Assembly (NCBI GenBank): GCA_031394045.1
Contig: JANMWN010000092.1
Location: 1-56,404 of the forward strand
From: JANYIP01 sp031394045
GTDB taxonomy: Bacteria > Actinomycetota > Actinomycetes > Prado026
Length of the DNA: 56,404 bases
Direction of reading: 5' to 3'
Every line of letters begins with the position of its first letter. The first letter of the stretch is position 1. The position numbers and the translations under genes are program-made. Below are positions 23,064 to 31,041 of this stretch, piece by piece. The notes beneath the pieces were generated by a model that was given only the letters and a program-made list of their open reading frames with translations, did no database searches and was not told the origin of the DNA.

Positions 23064-23162
23064 CTACCGAGCGCGGTAGAGCGCAGCGCCTGCCGCAACA
23101 GTGACCAAGGGGGTTCCGAGAAACGTTGCGATCAACCAGGTCACCCTGATCCGGCGGACCAC
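23064..23162 (-). CDS. Possible 32-residue membrane peptide
   Basis: On the minus strand a GTG at 23160-23162 opens a short frame of 32 residues, VVRRIRVTWLIATFLGTPLV and then TVAAGAALYRAR. Two Arg-rich ends around one hydrophobic span look like a single-pass membrane peptide. It follows the 120-residue membrane gene after 25 bp in the same direction. There is no Shine-Dalgarno sequence, so it may equally be chance or a remnant. Confidence 0.25.
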   Translation of the reverse strand: MVRRIRVTWLIATFLGTPLVTVAAGAALYRAR

Positions 23163-23187
23163 ACCAGGATGCCGGCGCGGGTGGGGC

Positions 23188-23550
23188 TCAGTACCCGCCG
23201 CCGTCCGCCCGGTCGACCGCGGACACGTCGGCTACCGGGATCAGGGTCTCGGTCACTGGGTTCACCAGCCCGAGCACCGATCCCCTCGCTTCCACCCGGG
23301 TGCTCAACATGTCAACGAAGAAGGTGATTCCGAGACCGAAGAGAAGGCAGCTCGTGAGCGTCTCTCCGAGTCCAGGCTCGGGTGAAGTGCCCTCGAGATA
23401 TACGAATCCGACCAGCATCGCGACCGAACCAGCTGCGATCAGGCGCATCGCGGCGCCGCCCCACCCGAGGATGACGCGGGACCCGGCTGGCGACACCGGT
23501 GAAAGCCCCGCCGTGGCGCCATCGGGGTCGGCGGCGGGCCCCGTTGTCAC
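23188..23550 (-). CDS. Hypothetical two-helix membrane protein
   Basis: The 120-residue product has two hydrophobic spans, AAMRLIAAGSVAMLVGFVYL (about residues 33-52) and LTSCLLFGLGITFFVDMLST (about 65-84), and a polar C-terminus. No family is recognised. Start is GTG at 23548-23550. Its codons use more A/T at third positions than neighbouring genes, and it is the only protein-size gene between two direct copies of a 50-bp palindrome, which together suggest an inserted cassette. Confidence 0.55.
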   Translation of the reverse strand: MTTGPAADPDGATAGLSPVSPAGSRVILGWGGAAMRLIAAGSVAMLVGFVYLEGTSPEPGLGETLTSCLLFGLGITFFVDMLSTRVEARGSVLGLVNPVTETLIPVADVSAVDRADGGGY

Positions 23551-23590
23551 TTACACATGATGGCGCCGGCGTCCTCATCTGCGCACGCGT

Positions 23591-23640
23591 CTCGGGTCCG
23601 GGCCACGCTGCGTCGGGGCGCTCGCTCACCCGGACACGAG
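23591..23640. repeat. 50-bp palindromic repeat, copy B (probable pcnA terminator)
   Basis: Same element as 23007-23056, in the same orientation, with five differences; arms CTCGGGTCCGGG and CCCGGACACGAG have one mismatch. It lies 28 bp beyond the pcnA stop in the leftward direction, so it may terminate pcnA. Confidence 0.75.
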
Positions 23641-23668
23641 GCACCAGCTCCAGCCCGTACGCCGACGT

Positions 23669-25081
23669 CTAGGTCTGGGCGGCCCACCAGGTGCGCAGCT
23701 CGGCCTCGGCGACGGCGGGGTCCAGCGGCCCCGCGTCCAGGCGCAGCTCGAGCAGGAACCGGTACGCCCGGCCGACAACCGGCCCAGGCGGTACGCCGAG
23801 GATCGCCATGATCGCCTCGCCGTCGAGGTCGGGGCGCACTGCGGCCAGCCCCTCCTCGACCTCGAGCCGGGCGATGCGGGCCTCGAGGTCGTCGATCTGC
23901 GCCGCGAGCTCCGCGGCCCGGCGCTTGTTGCGGGTGGTGCAGTCGGCGCGGGTCAGCCGGACCAGCCGCGGCAGCAGCGGCCCCGCGTCACGGACGAACC
24001 GGCGCACCGCGGAGTCGGTCCACTCCCCGGTGCCGTACCCGTGGAAGCGCAGGTGCAGCTCGACCAGCCGGCAGACGTCGTCCGTGAGGTCGTTGCTGAA
24101 GCGCAGCGCCTGCATCCGCTTGCGGGTGATCTTGGCGCCGACCACCTCGTGGTGGTGGAAGCTCACCCCACCACCCTCCTCGAACCGGCGGGTACGCGGC
24201 TTGCCCACGTCGTGCATGAGCGAGCCGAACCGCAGCACGAAGTCCGGGCGCGGGACCGGCCCGTCAGCGTCGGTCTCGAGGTCGATGGCCTGCTTGAGGA
24301 CGGTGAGCGTGTGCTCGTACACGTCCTTGTGCCGGTGGTGCTCGTCGATCTCGAGCCGCAGCAGCGGCAGCTCGGGCAGCACCTGCGTGGCCAGGCCGGT
24401 GTCGACCAGCAGCCCCAGCCCGGCCCGGGGACCCTGGGCGCAGATCAGCTTGACCAGCTCGGCCTGGACCCGCTCGGCCGACACGATGTCGATCCGCTCG
24501 GCCATGTCGGTCATCGCCGCCACCACGTCGGGGTCGACGGTGAAGCCCAGCTGGGCGGCGAACCTGGCCGCCCGGAGCATCCGCAGCGGGTCGTCGGAGA
24601 ACGACTCCTGCGGCGTCGCCGGCGTGCGCAGGACTCGCCGTTGGAGGTCGACGAGGCCACCGTGCGGGTCGACGAAAGCGTGCCCCGGCAACGAGACCGC
24701 CATCGCGTTGACGGTGAAGTCCCGACGCAGCAGGTCACCCTCCAGCGTGTGGCCGTACGTCACCGCGGGCTTGCGCGAGGTGCGGTCGTACGCGTCAGAG
24801 CGGTAGGTCGTGATCTCGAGCCGGAAGCCGTCCTTCTGGGCCCCGACGGTGCCGAACTCGATCCCGATCTCCCACACCGCGTCGGCCCAGCCACCGAGCA
24901 GCGCGAGGATCTCCGGCGGCCGCGCCGAGGTCGTGAAGTCCAGGTCCTCGAGCCGGTCCAGCCGGCCCATGAGGGCGTCCCTGACGGTGCCCCCGACCAG
25001 GGCGATCTGGTGCCCGGCGGCTGCGAACCGGGTGCCTACCTCGTCGACAACCGGGGGCAGCGGTGCAGGAGCGGCGGACAC
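23669..25081 (-). CDS. pcnA: CCA-adding tRNA nucleotidyltransferase / poly(A) polymerase family with HD domain
   Basis: The enzyme builds or repairs the tRNA 3'-CCA end. The 470-residue product has the nucleotidyltransferase head LVGGTVRDALMGR followed by the catalytic DLDF pair (about residues 24-48). The tRNA/nucleotide-selection RRDFTVNAMAVSL near 125 and the DDPLRMLRAARFAAQLG motif follow, then a C-terminal HD domain (EHHRHKDVYEHT and LMHDVGKPRT). Start GTG at 25079-25081 is chosen because the longer frame overlaps the divergent NUDIX gene and a TACCCT -10 ends 7 bases upstream. The gene order pcnA-NUDIX-DUF6049-murJ is the mycobacterial one. Confidence 0.94.
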   Translation of the reverse strand: MSAAPAPLPPVVDEVGTRFAAAGHQIALVGGTVRDALMGRLDRLEDLDFTTSARPPEILALLGGWADAVWEIGIEFGTVGAQKDGFRLEITTYRSDAYDRTSRKPAVTYGHTLEGDLLRRDFTVNAMAVSLPGHAFVDPHGGLVDLQRRVLRTPATPQESFSDDPLRMLRAARFAAQLGFTVDPDVVAAMTDMAERIDIVSAERVQAELVKLICAQGPRAGLGLLVDTGLATQVLPELPLLRLEIDEHHRHKDVYEHTLTVLKQAIDLETDADGPVPRPDFVLRFGSLMHDVGKPRTRRFEEGGGVSFHHHEVVGAKITRKRMQALRFSNDLTDDVCRLVELHLRFHGYGTGEWTDSAVRRFVRDAGPLLPRLVRLTRADCTTRNKRRAAELAAQIDDLEARIARLEVEEGLAAVRPDLDGEAIMAILGVPPGPVVGRAYRFLLELRLDAGPLDPAVAEAELRTWWAAQT

Positions 25082-25088
25082 GCGGCAA

Positions 25089-25107
25089 AGGGTACGGCTC
25101 GTACGAT
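25089..25107. promoter_or_regulatory. Back-to-back -10 elements for pcnA and the NUDIX gene
   Basis: The 32-bp gap between the two start codons holds TACCCT on the minus strand (25089-25094) and TACGAT on the plus strand (25102-25107). They end 7 and 6 bases before the respective GTG starts. Both messages would be leaderless and their polymerase footprints would overlap. Confidence 0.5.
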
Positions 25108-25113
25108 CAACCG

Positions 25114-25581
25114 GTGCAACGCCCCACACCGCCGAGCCGCCCTTGGCTCCCCACGGTGGACGAGACGTCTGCCGGAGGCCTGGTCGTCGACCACCGGGGC
25201 AGCGGCGCGTGCGGAGCCGTCATCGCCAGGCGCAGCCGACGCGGCCAGCTCGAGTGGGTCCTGCCCAAGGGGCACCTGGAAGGTGGCGAGACCTCCGAGG
25301 TTGCGGCGGTGCGAGAGGTCGAGGAGGAGACCGGGATCCTCGGGCAGGTCGTCGGCCGGCTCGGCGCCGTCGACTACTGGTTCGTCGCGCAGGAGCAGCG
25401 CATCCACAAGACCGTCCACCACTACCTGCTCGAGCGGGTCAGCGGCGAGCTCTCCGACGCCGATGTCGAGGTCGTCGAGGTCGCCTGGGTCCCCCTCGCG
25501 GAGGTGGCCACCCGGCTGGCGTACACCGACGAGCGCGCGCTCGCGATCCGCGCGGTCGACCTGCTGGGCGAGGGTCGATGA
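25114..25581 (+). CDS. NUDIX hydrolase (MutT4-like position)
   Basis: NUDIX enzymes hydrolyse nucleoside diphosphates linked to another group. The 155-residue product has a complete NUDIX box, GHLEGGETSEVAAVREVEEE followed by TG (about residues 54-75), with the essential REVEEE glutamates. The position between pcnA and the DUF6049 gene equals mutT4 of mycobacteria. Start GTG at 25114 is chosen because TACGAT lies 6 bases upstream; an upstream in-frame start would overlap pcnA. The substrate is unknown. It overlaps the next gene by 4 bp. Confidence 0.88.
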   Translation: MQRPTPPSRPWLPTVDETSAGGLVVDHRGSGACGAVIARRSRRGQLEWVLPKGHLEGGETSEVAAVREVEEETGILGQVVGRLGAVDYWFVAQEQRIHKTVHHYLLERVSGELSDADVEVVEVAWVPLAEVATRLAYTDERALAIRAVDLLGEGR

Positions 25582-27782
25582 GGGGTCGCTCCCTGGCCGC
25601 CGGGCTAGCGCTCGGCCTGGCCGTGGCCGCGAGCGCAGGACTGGGGGCACCAAAGGCGGGGGCCGCGGGCACCTTGCGTACAGCCACCTCCACGGTCGAC
25701 CCGGTCTCGGTCGGCGTCACCGCGATCGCCCCGTTGGTGCTCACCGCGGACGGCACCCTCCAGATCAGCGGCGTACTGCGCAACAACGGGACCACCCAGC
25801 TGGACAAGGTGGTGATCCAGCTCCGGGTGGCGGACCAGCCCGCCGGCAGCCGCAGCGAGCTGGACGCGTCGGCCGCGAGCACCGCGCCCCCGCCCGGCTC
25901 GGTCCCGTCAGGCGCGCTGATCACCGAGCCGGACCCGCTGGTCGCTGGGGGCACCTTGCCCTGGACCCTGAGCGTGACCGCGAGGACTCTCGGGCTGAGC
26001 ACGCCGGGTGTGTACCCCCTGGCGATCGAGGTCAGGGCCGACAACCCGACCACCGGAGGGCGTACGAGGTACGGCACCGCCCGCACGTTCCTCCCGTGGG
26101 ACCTCGGCACCGCCCGGCCGACCCGGGTCGCGGTGGTCTGGCCGGTGCTCGGCACCCCCTCGCGCGGCCCCGACGGCAAGTCGTTGGGGGCCGGGCTGGA
26201 GAACGAGCTGCACGGCCGGCTCGGCAGCCTGCTCAGTGCCGCCGGCGGCACTCACCTGACCTGGCTGCTGGACGGCGACACCCTGGAGAGCGTGCGCCAG
26301 CTGGCTGACAGCACCATCGTCAAACCCACGCCAACCGGCACGCAGACCGGCACGCCGACCGCGAGTGCGGGCGCCTCCACCGGGGGCTCGGGGTCCAGCG
26401 GTGATTCCGGCGGCACCGGTGGCACGGGTGACACCGCCGGCGCGGCTGCTGCCAAGGCCTGGCTGACCGCGCTGGCCGCCGCCACGGCAACCGGGCAGGT
26501 GCTGGCCGTTCCCTTCGCCGACCCGGACCTGGTCGCGAGCGTCCGCGCCGGGCGGACCTCCGACCTGGGGGTCGCCACGACCCTCGGCGCCCAGGTCGTC
26601 GGTCAGGCCCTCGCAAGCACGCCGAGCGTCGGCAGCACGCCCGCCGAGGCCGACGTCGCCTGGCCCGCCGACGGCACCGCCGACAGCCGGACCCTGACCG
26701 CACTGGCCGGTCTCGGCAGCGCCGCGGTGATCCTGTCCGACCAGCTCGCCGCACCGGTACGCGCCATCACGACGTACACGCCGTCCGGGGTCGGCCCGCT
26801 CACGGGGACCAGGCTCACCGCCATCGTCGCGGACAACCTCCTGTCGACCCTGATCGCGACACCCACGGCGCAGCAGGGCGGCGCGGCCCTTGCCCGGCAA
26901 CGGTTCCTGGCCGAGATCGCCATGATCACCGCCGAGCTCCCGAGCGCCCAGCGCTCCCTCGTCATCGTCCCGCCGCGCCGCTGGACCCCCGACGCCACGT
27001 ACGTCAAGGGTGTGCTCGACGCCCTCGGCCAGGTGCCCTGGGCGAAGCCGGCCACGATTGCCGAGCTCCGCACCACTGCGGCCGACGGCCCAGCCCGGCA
27101 GCGCCCGACGTACCCGACCGCCGTCCAGCAGCGCGAGGTCAGCGGACGACAGCTCGACAGCGTGCGCGCCGCCGCCGCGGGGCTCGACTCACTCAGCGCC
27201 GTGGTCGCCGACCCCACCTCGCTCCGCGACACCTACGAGCGCGCGATCCTGCGGTCCGAGTCCACGGTCTGGCGTACGCAGCGTGCGGCCGGGCTGGTCT
27301 ACGCGCACTCGGTCGAGACCGCGATCGACGACCTCGTCTCGGCCGTCCACGTCGTGCAGTCCGGCGGGCTCACCCTCGCCGGGCGCAGCGGCAAGATCCC
27401 GGTCACGGTCGAGAACCGGCTGAGCCAGGCCGTCACGATGAACCTGTCGGTCGCCGCCGACCCGGCCGTCCGGCTGACCCTCACCCAGCCGGGGCAGGAG
27501 GTGATCCCCCCGGGCCAGAGCCGAACCTTCGAGGTGCCCGCCGAGGCCACCACTAACGGCAGCGTCCAGCTGATCGTCCAGCTGGTCGCGCCCGACGGGA
27601 AGCCCTACGGTTCGGCCGTGACCTTCCCCGTGCAGATCACCGGGCTCGGCGCGGTGGCCCAGCTGGTGGTCGGCGGGGCGTTCGTGCTGCTGGCTGTGGC
27701 CCTGGTCGTCCGGGTGGCGCGCGCGGTCCGACGCGGGCGCCGGCCGGGGTCCGAGGCCTCGGTCCGCGAGCGGGTCCGATGA
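25578..27782 (+). CDS. DUF6049 family secreted, membrane-anchored protein
   Basis: The 734-residue protein has a signal peptide (RSLAAGLALGLAVAASAGLG, cleavage near residue 30). An Ig-like beta domain follows (SGVLRNNGTTQLDKVVIQLR), then a large extracytoplasmic region with a Ser/Gly/Thr-rich linker near 255-290. A beta domain near the end reads NRLSQAVTMNLSV, and a C-terminal TM helix (QLVVGGAFVLLAVALVVRVA) precedes a basic tail. The family sits before murJ in most actinobacteria (Rv3909 position) and is presumed to act in cell-envelope assembly; no enzymatic motif is seen. It overlaps the NUDIX stop and the murJ start by 4 bp each, so the genes are co-translated. Confidence 0.85.
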   Translation: MRGRSLAAGLALGLAVAASAGLGAPKAGAAGTLRTATSTVDPVSVGVTAIAPLVLTADGTLQISGVLRNNGTTQLDKVVIQLRVADQPAGSRSELDASAASTAPPPGSVPSGALITEPDPLVAGGTLPWTLSVTARTLGLSTPGVYPLAIEVRADNPTTGGRTRYGTARTFLPWDLGTARPTRVAVVWPVLGTPSRGPDGKSLGAGLENELHGRLGSLLSAAGGTHLTWLLDGDTLESVRQLADSTIVKPTPTGTQTGTPTASAGASTGGSGSSGDSGGTGGTGDTAGAAAAKAWLTALAAATATGQVLAVPFADPDLVASVRAGRTSDLGVATTLGAQVVGQALASTPSVGSTPAEADVAWPADGTADSRTLTALAGLGSAAVILSDQLAAPVRAITTYTPSGVGPLTGTRLTAIVADNLLSTLIATPTAQQGGAALARQRFLAEIAMITAELPSAQRSLVIVPPRRWTPDATYVKGVLDALGQVPWAKPATIAELRTTAADGPARQRPTYPTAVQQREVSGRQLDSVRAAAAGLDSLSAVVADPTSLRDTYERAILRSESTVWRTQRAAGLVYAHSVETAIDDLVSAVHVVQSGGLTLAGRSGKIPVTVENRLSQAVTMNLSVAADPAVRLTLTQPGQEVIPPGQSRTFEVPAEATTNGSVQLIVQLVAPDGKPYGSAVTFPVQITGLGAVAQLVVGGAFVLLAVALVVRVARAVRRGRRPGSEASVRERVR

Positions 27783-29461
27783 GCGGCACCGACAGCACAG
27801 GCGGCGCAGACACAGCGGGCAGCACAGCGCCCGGGACCGACGACGGCGTCCTTCGGCACAGCTCGGTGATGGCAGCGGGCACCATCGTCTCGCGCCTGAC
27901 CGGGGTGCTCCGGACGACCGCGCTGGCCGCAGCCCTCGGCAGCCTGGGGGTGCTCGCCGACGCGTACAACACGGCCAACACGCTGCCCAACATCATCTAC
28001 ATCCTGCTCGTCGGTGGGGCGCTGAACGCGGTCTTCATCCCCCAGCTGGTCGGCCACATGAAGGACGACAAGGACGGCGGCACCGCGTACGCCGACCGGC
28101 TGCTGACGCTCTGCGCGATGACCCTGCTCGGCATCACGGTGGTCGCCGTCGCCGCGGCGCCGTGGATCGCGCGGCTCTACGCAGGGGCGAGCTACACCCC
28201 CCGTCAGATCGAGGTGCTGACCGCCTTCGCTTACCTCTGCCTGCCGCAGATCCTGTTCTACGGTCTGTACGCGCTGTACTCGCAGGTGCTGAACGCGCGC
28301 GGCCACTTCGCCGCGCCGATGTTCGCGCCGGTGATCAACAACGTCGTCGTCATCGTCGGCTGCGGCATCTTCCTGACCGTCGCGCACGAGCCGAGCATCT
28401 CGACCATCACCGGCGGACAGATCGCCTTGCTGGGTACGGCGACGACGCTCGGCGTAGTGGTGCAGGCCTCGGTGCTCACCCCCTTCATGGCGCGCTCCGG
28501 CTACCGGTTCCGGCCCAGGTTCGACCTGCGCGGCCAGGGCCTCGGCAAGGCCGCCGGGCTGGCGAAGTGGACGATCTTCTTCGTGCTGGTCAACCAGGTG
28601 TCCTACCTGATCGTGACCAGGCTGGCCAACAACGCGGGCGCCGTCGCCGAGAGCCACGGAGTGCGCGGGGCCGGCAGCACCGCCTATGCCAACGCGCACC
28701 TGATGTTCATCCTCCCGCACTCGATCGTCACAGTCTCGGTGATCACCGCGCTGATGCCGCGGATGAGCCGGGCGGCGCACGCCGGCGACCTCGCGGCCGT
28801 CCGGCACGACCTCGCGCGCGGCATGCGGCTGGTCGCGGCCGCGATGATCCCGGCGACCGTGCTGCTGATCCTGCTCGGTCCACGCATCGCGCAGCTGCTC
28901 CTCGGCTACGGCAACACCTCCGACCCCGGCGCGCGGCTGGTCGGAACGGTGCTGCAGGGGTTCGCCGTCGGCGGGCTCGCGTACTCGGTCTACTACGTAC
29001 TGCTGCGCGGCTTCTTCGCGCTCGAGGACACGCGTACGCCCGCGCTGGTCAACATCTTCTTGAACATCGTCAACGTCGGGGTGGGCTACACGCTGTTCCG
29101 GCTGCTCCCCGCGGACCACGCCGTAGTCGGCCTCGCGGTGGGCTACGCCGTGGCGTACATCGCGACGACCGTCGTGTTCTGGCAGATCCTGCGACCACGG
29201 GTCGGCGGTCTCGACACGTACGTCACGATCCGTACGTTCGTACGCCTCGGGGTGGCCGGTGTCGTGTCGGGCCTGCTCGGGTACGCCCTCGTGGCCGCGC
29301 TCGCGCACGTCACCGGCTCGGGCAAGGTGGGGGCGCTGGTCGTGGTCGTCGCCGTGGGCACGCTGGTCCCGGTCACGTTCGTGCTGGTGGCGCGCCGCCT
29401 CCGGGTGGCCGAGATGACCGAGGTCGTCAACCTGGTGACGGGTCGCCTGCGCAGGGGCTGA
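27779..29461 (+). CDS. murJ: Lipid II flippase MurJ
   Basis: MurJ moves lipid II across the inner membrane. The 560-residue product has about 14 TM helices; the family opening SVMAAGTIVSRLTGVLRTTA lies near residues 29-48. The conserved DAYNTANTLPNIIYILLVGGALNAVFIPQL stretch is clear, described here by its key segments NTLPN and GGALNAVFIP. An N-terminal extension of about 27 polar residues precedes it. Unlike mycobacterial MviN, the protein ends soon after the last TM helix, with no pseudokinase domain; that module is a separate gene at 31042. ATGA overlap with the DUF6049 gene. Confidence 0.95.
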   Translation: MSGTDSTGGADTAGSTAPGTDDGVLRHSSVMAAGTIVSRLTGVLRTTALAAALGSLGVLADAYNTANTLPNIIYILLVGGALNAVFIPQLVGHMKDDKDGGTAYADRLLTLCAMTLLGITVVAVAAAPWIARLYAGASYTPRQIEVLTAFAYLCLPQILFYGLYALYSQVLNARGHFAAPMFAPVINNVVVIVGCGIFLTVAHEPSISTITGGQIALLGTATTLGVVVQASVLTPFMARSGYRFRPRFDLRGQGLGKAAGLAKWTIFFVLVNQVSYLIVTRLANNAGAVAESHGVRGAGSTAYANAHLMFILPHSIVTVSVITALMPRMSRAAHAGDLAAVRHDLARGMRLVAAAMIPATVLLILLGPRIAQLLLGYGNTSDPGARLVGTVLQGFAVGGLAYSVYYVLLRGFFALEDTRTPALVNIFLNIVNVGVGYTLFRLLPADHAVVGLAVGYAVAYIATTVVFWQILRPRVGGLDTYVTIRTFVRLGVAGVVSGLLGYALVAALAHVTGSGKVGALVVVVAVGTLVPVTFVLVARRLRVAEMTEVVNLVTGRLRRG

Positions 29462-29498
29462 CCTCAAGACCACCGGTCAGAACGCCGACTTGTGTCGT

Positions 29499-29897
29499 AT
29501 GGCCGGTGACTGCGTACGGAGCCGCGAACGTGGCTTCTTCGCCGTCGGCTGGCTGGTCAAGATCGTCATCGGGTTCGCCCTCATCGGGGTGCTGGCCGCA
29601 GACGCCATCTCGCTGGCGCTCGGGCACCTGCACGCGCAGGACTCGGCGAGCGACGCAGCGACCGCGGCCCAGGCCGCCTACGGACCCACCAACGACTTCC
29701 TCGCCGCGCGCACGGCGGCCGAGAAGTCCGCCGCAGCCAACGAGGTGACACTCGCCGACTTCCAGGTGACCGGCGGCACCATGAAGGTGACGATCACGCT
29801 GCAGGCCCGCACCTTCCTGGTGCGGCACCTGCCGGGCACCGCCTCGCTGGTGGTCCCTACGGCGATTCTGTCCGTCCCGGCTGCAGCCGCCTCGTGA
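29499..29897 (+). CDS. Hypothetical single-pass membrane protein
   Basis: The 132-residue product has an Arg-rich start (CVRSRERG), one TM helix (GWLVKIVIGFALIGVLAADA, about residues 17-36) and an extracytoplasmic Ala-rich region that ends hydrophobic. The overall layout resembles TadE-like pilus or small exported proteins, but no family is claimed. An ATG at 29499 is used; a TTG three codons upstream is possible. It overlaps the NlpC/P60 gene by 4 bp (GTGA), so the two are coupled and may act together in the wall. Confidence 0.65.
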   Translation: MAGDCVRSRERGFFAVGWLVKIVIGFALIGVLAADAISLALGHLHAQDSASDAATAAQAAYGPTNDFLAARTAAEKSAAANEVTLADFQVTGGTMKVTITLQARTFLVRHLPGTASLVVPTAILSVPAAAAS

Positions 29898-31030
29898 CCA
29901 GCCGTCGTACGGCCGGCCTGGTCGCCGCCCTGGCCGTCCTGGTCAGTGCGGTCGGGGGTGTCGCGGCAGGACCGGGGGGCACCGCGCTGGCCGACCCCTC
30001 GATCGCCTCGGCGACCGCGCAGGCCAAGACGCTGGCCAGCCAGGTCGACGCGCTCCAGCTCCAGGTCGAGATCGCCACCGAGGACTACAACGCGGTCCAG
30101 GAGAAGCTCGCCGCGGTCGTCACCAGCTATCTCGCCGCGTCCCAGGACGTCGGCACCCTGGGCCAGGTCGCCGAGACCGAGCGCGCGCAGAACGTGGCCC
30201 GCATCCAGGCGCTGTACAAGTCCGGCGGCCAGCTCGGCCTGTTCGCACAGATCCTGGACGGCGGCGACATCAGCGAGGTGCTCCAGCGGTACGTCGCCAT
30301 CAACCACGTCCTGGCCGCCGACGCGTACGCGATCGGGCAGACCTCCGACCGCATCCGGCAGGCCTCGACCACCGCCGACACGCTGAACGCCCTGGCCGAC
30401 AAGCGCACCGAGCTGCAGTCGCAGGCCCAGCTCGCGCAGGCTCGCATCGTCGGCCTGCTCTCCGAGCGGCAGGCGCAGCTCGCGGGCGCCAACGCGCTGG
30501 TCCGGCAGCTGATCGCCGACGCGCAGGCCAAGGCCGATGCGGCAGCGGCTGCCGCTGCCGCGGGCGCGCTCGGCACCGACCCGTTCCCCCCGACCGTGCT
30601 GCCCCCCGGCACGCCGGCCGCCATCGGCACCGCCATCGCGGCCGCTCGTACCCATCTCGGCGACCCGTACCAGTGGGGCTCCACGGGCCCCTCGACCTGG
30701 GACTGCTCGGGGCTGACCCAGTGGGCGTACGCCCAGGCCGGCGTCAGCCTGCCGCGCACCTCGCGCGAGCAGTGGTTCAGCGGTACGCACCCTGCGCTGA
30801 GCGAGCTGCTGCCCGGTGACCTGCTCTTCTGGGCCACCGATCCGGTCGACCCGGCGAGCATCCACCACGTCGCGCTCTACCTCGGCGGCGGCTACATGAT
30901 CGAGGCACCGCACACCGGCGCGTTCGTGCAGATCGTGCCGGTCTACCTCGACGGCTACTACGGCGCGACCCGCGTGGTCGCCGCGTCGACCGGAACCGTG
31001 TTCTCCGGCGGGACGGGCAGCCAGCCGTAG
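29894..31030 (+). CDS. Secreted NlpC/P60 (C40) peptidoglycan hydrolase
   Basis: The 378-residue product has a signal peptide (GLVAALAVLVSAVGGVAAGP). A long coiled-coil region follows (about residues 38-215, ASQVDALQLQVEIATEDYN and similar), with an Ala-rich hinge. The C-terminal NlpC/P60 domain has catalytic Cys in WDCSGLTQWAYAQAG near residue 275, then SIHHVALYLGGG supplying His near 325. It resembles the RipA/RipC class that cleaves stem peptides during division. Coiled-coil autoinhibition is typical for the class. Located between murJ and the pseudokinase gene. Confidence 0.92.
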   Translation: MTSRRTAGLVAALAVLVSAVGGVAAGPGGTALADPSIASATAQAKTLASQVDALQLQVEIATEDYNAVQEKLAAVVTSYLAASQDVGTLGQVAETERAQNVARIQALYKSGGQLGLFAQILDGGDISEVLQRYVAINHVLAADAYAIGQTSDRIRQASTTADTLNALADKRTELQSQAQLAQARIVGLLSERQAQLAGANALVRQLIADAQAKADAAAAAAAAGALGTDPFPPTVLPPGTPAAIGTAIAAARTHLGDPYQWGSTGPSTWDCSGLTQWAYAQAGVSLPRTSREQWFSGTHPALSELLPGDLLFWATDPVDPASIHHVALYLGGGYMIEAPHTGAFVQIVPVYLDGYYGATRVVAASTGTVFSGGTGSQP

Positions 31031-31041
31031 GCTGTTGGACC

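Noticed and set aside
27605..29473. Long minus-strand frame opposite murJ
   Set aside because: Arg/His/Gln/Val-rich composition and no domain; shadow of murJ.
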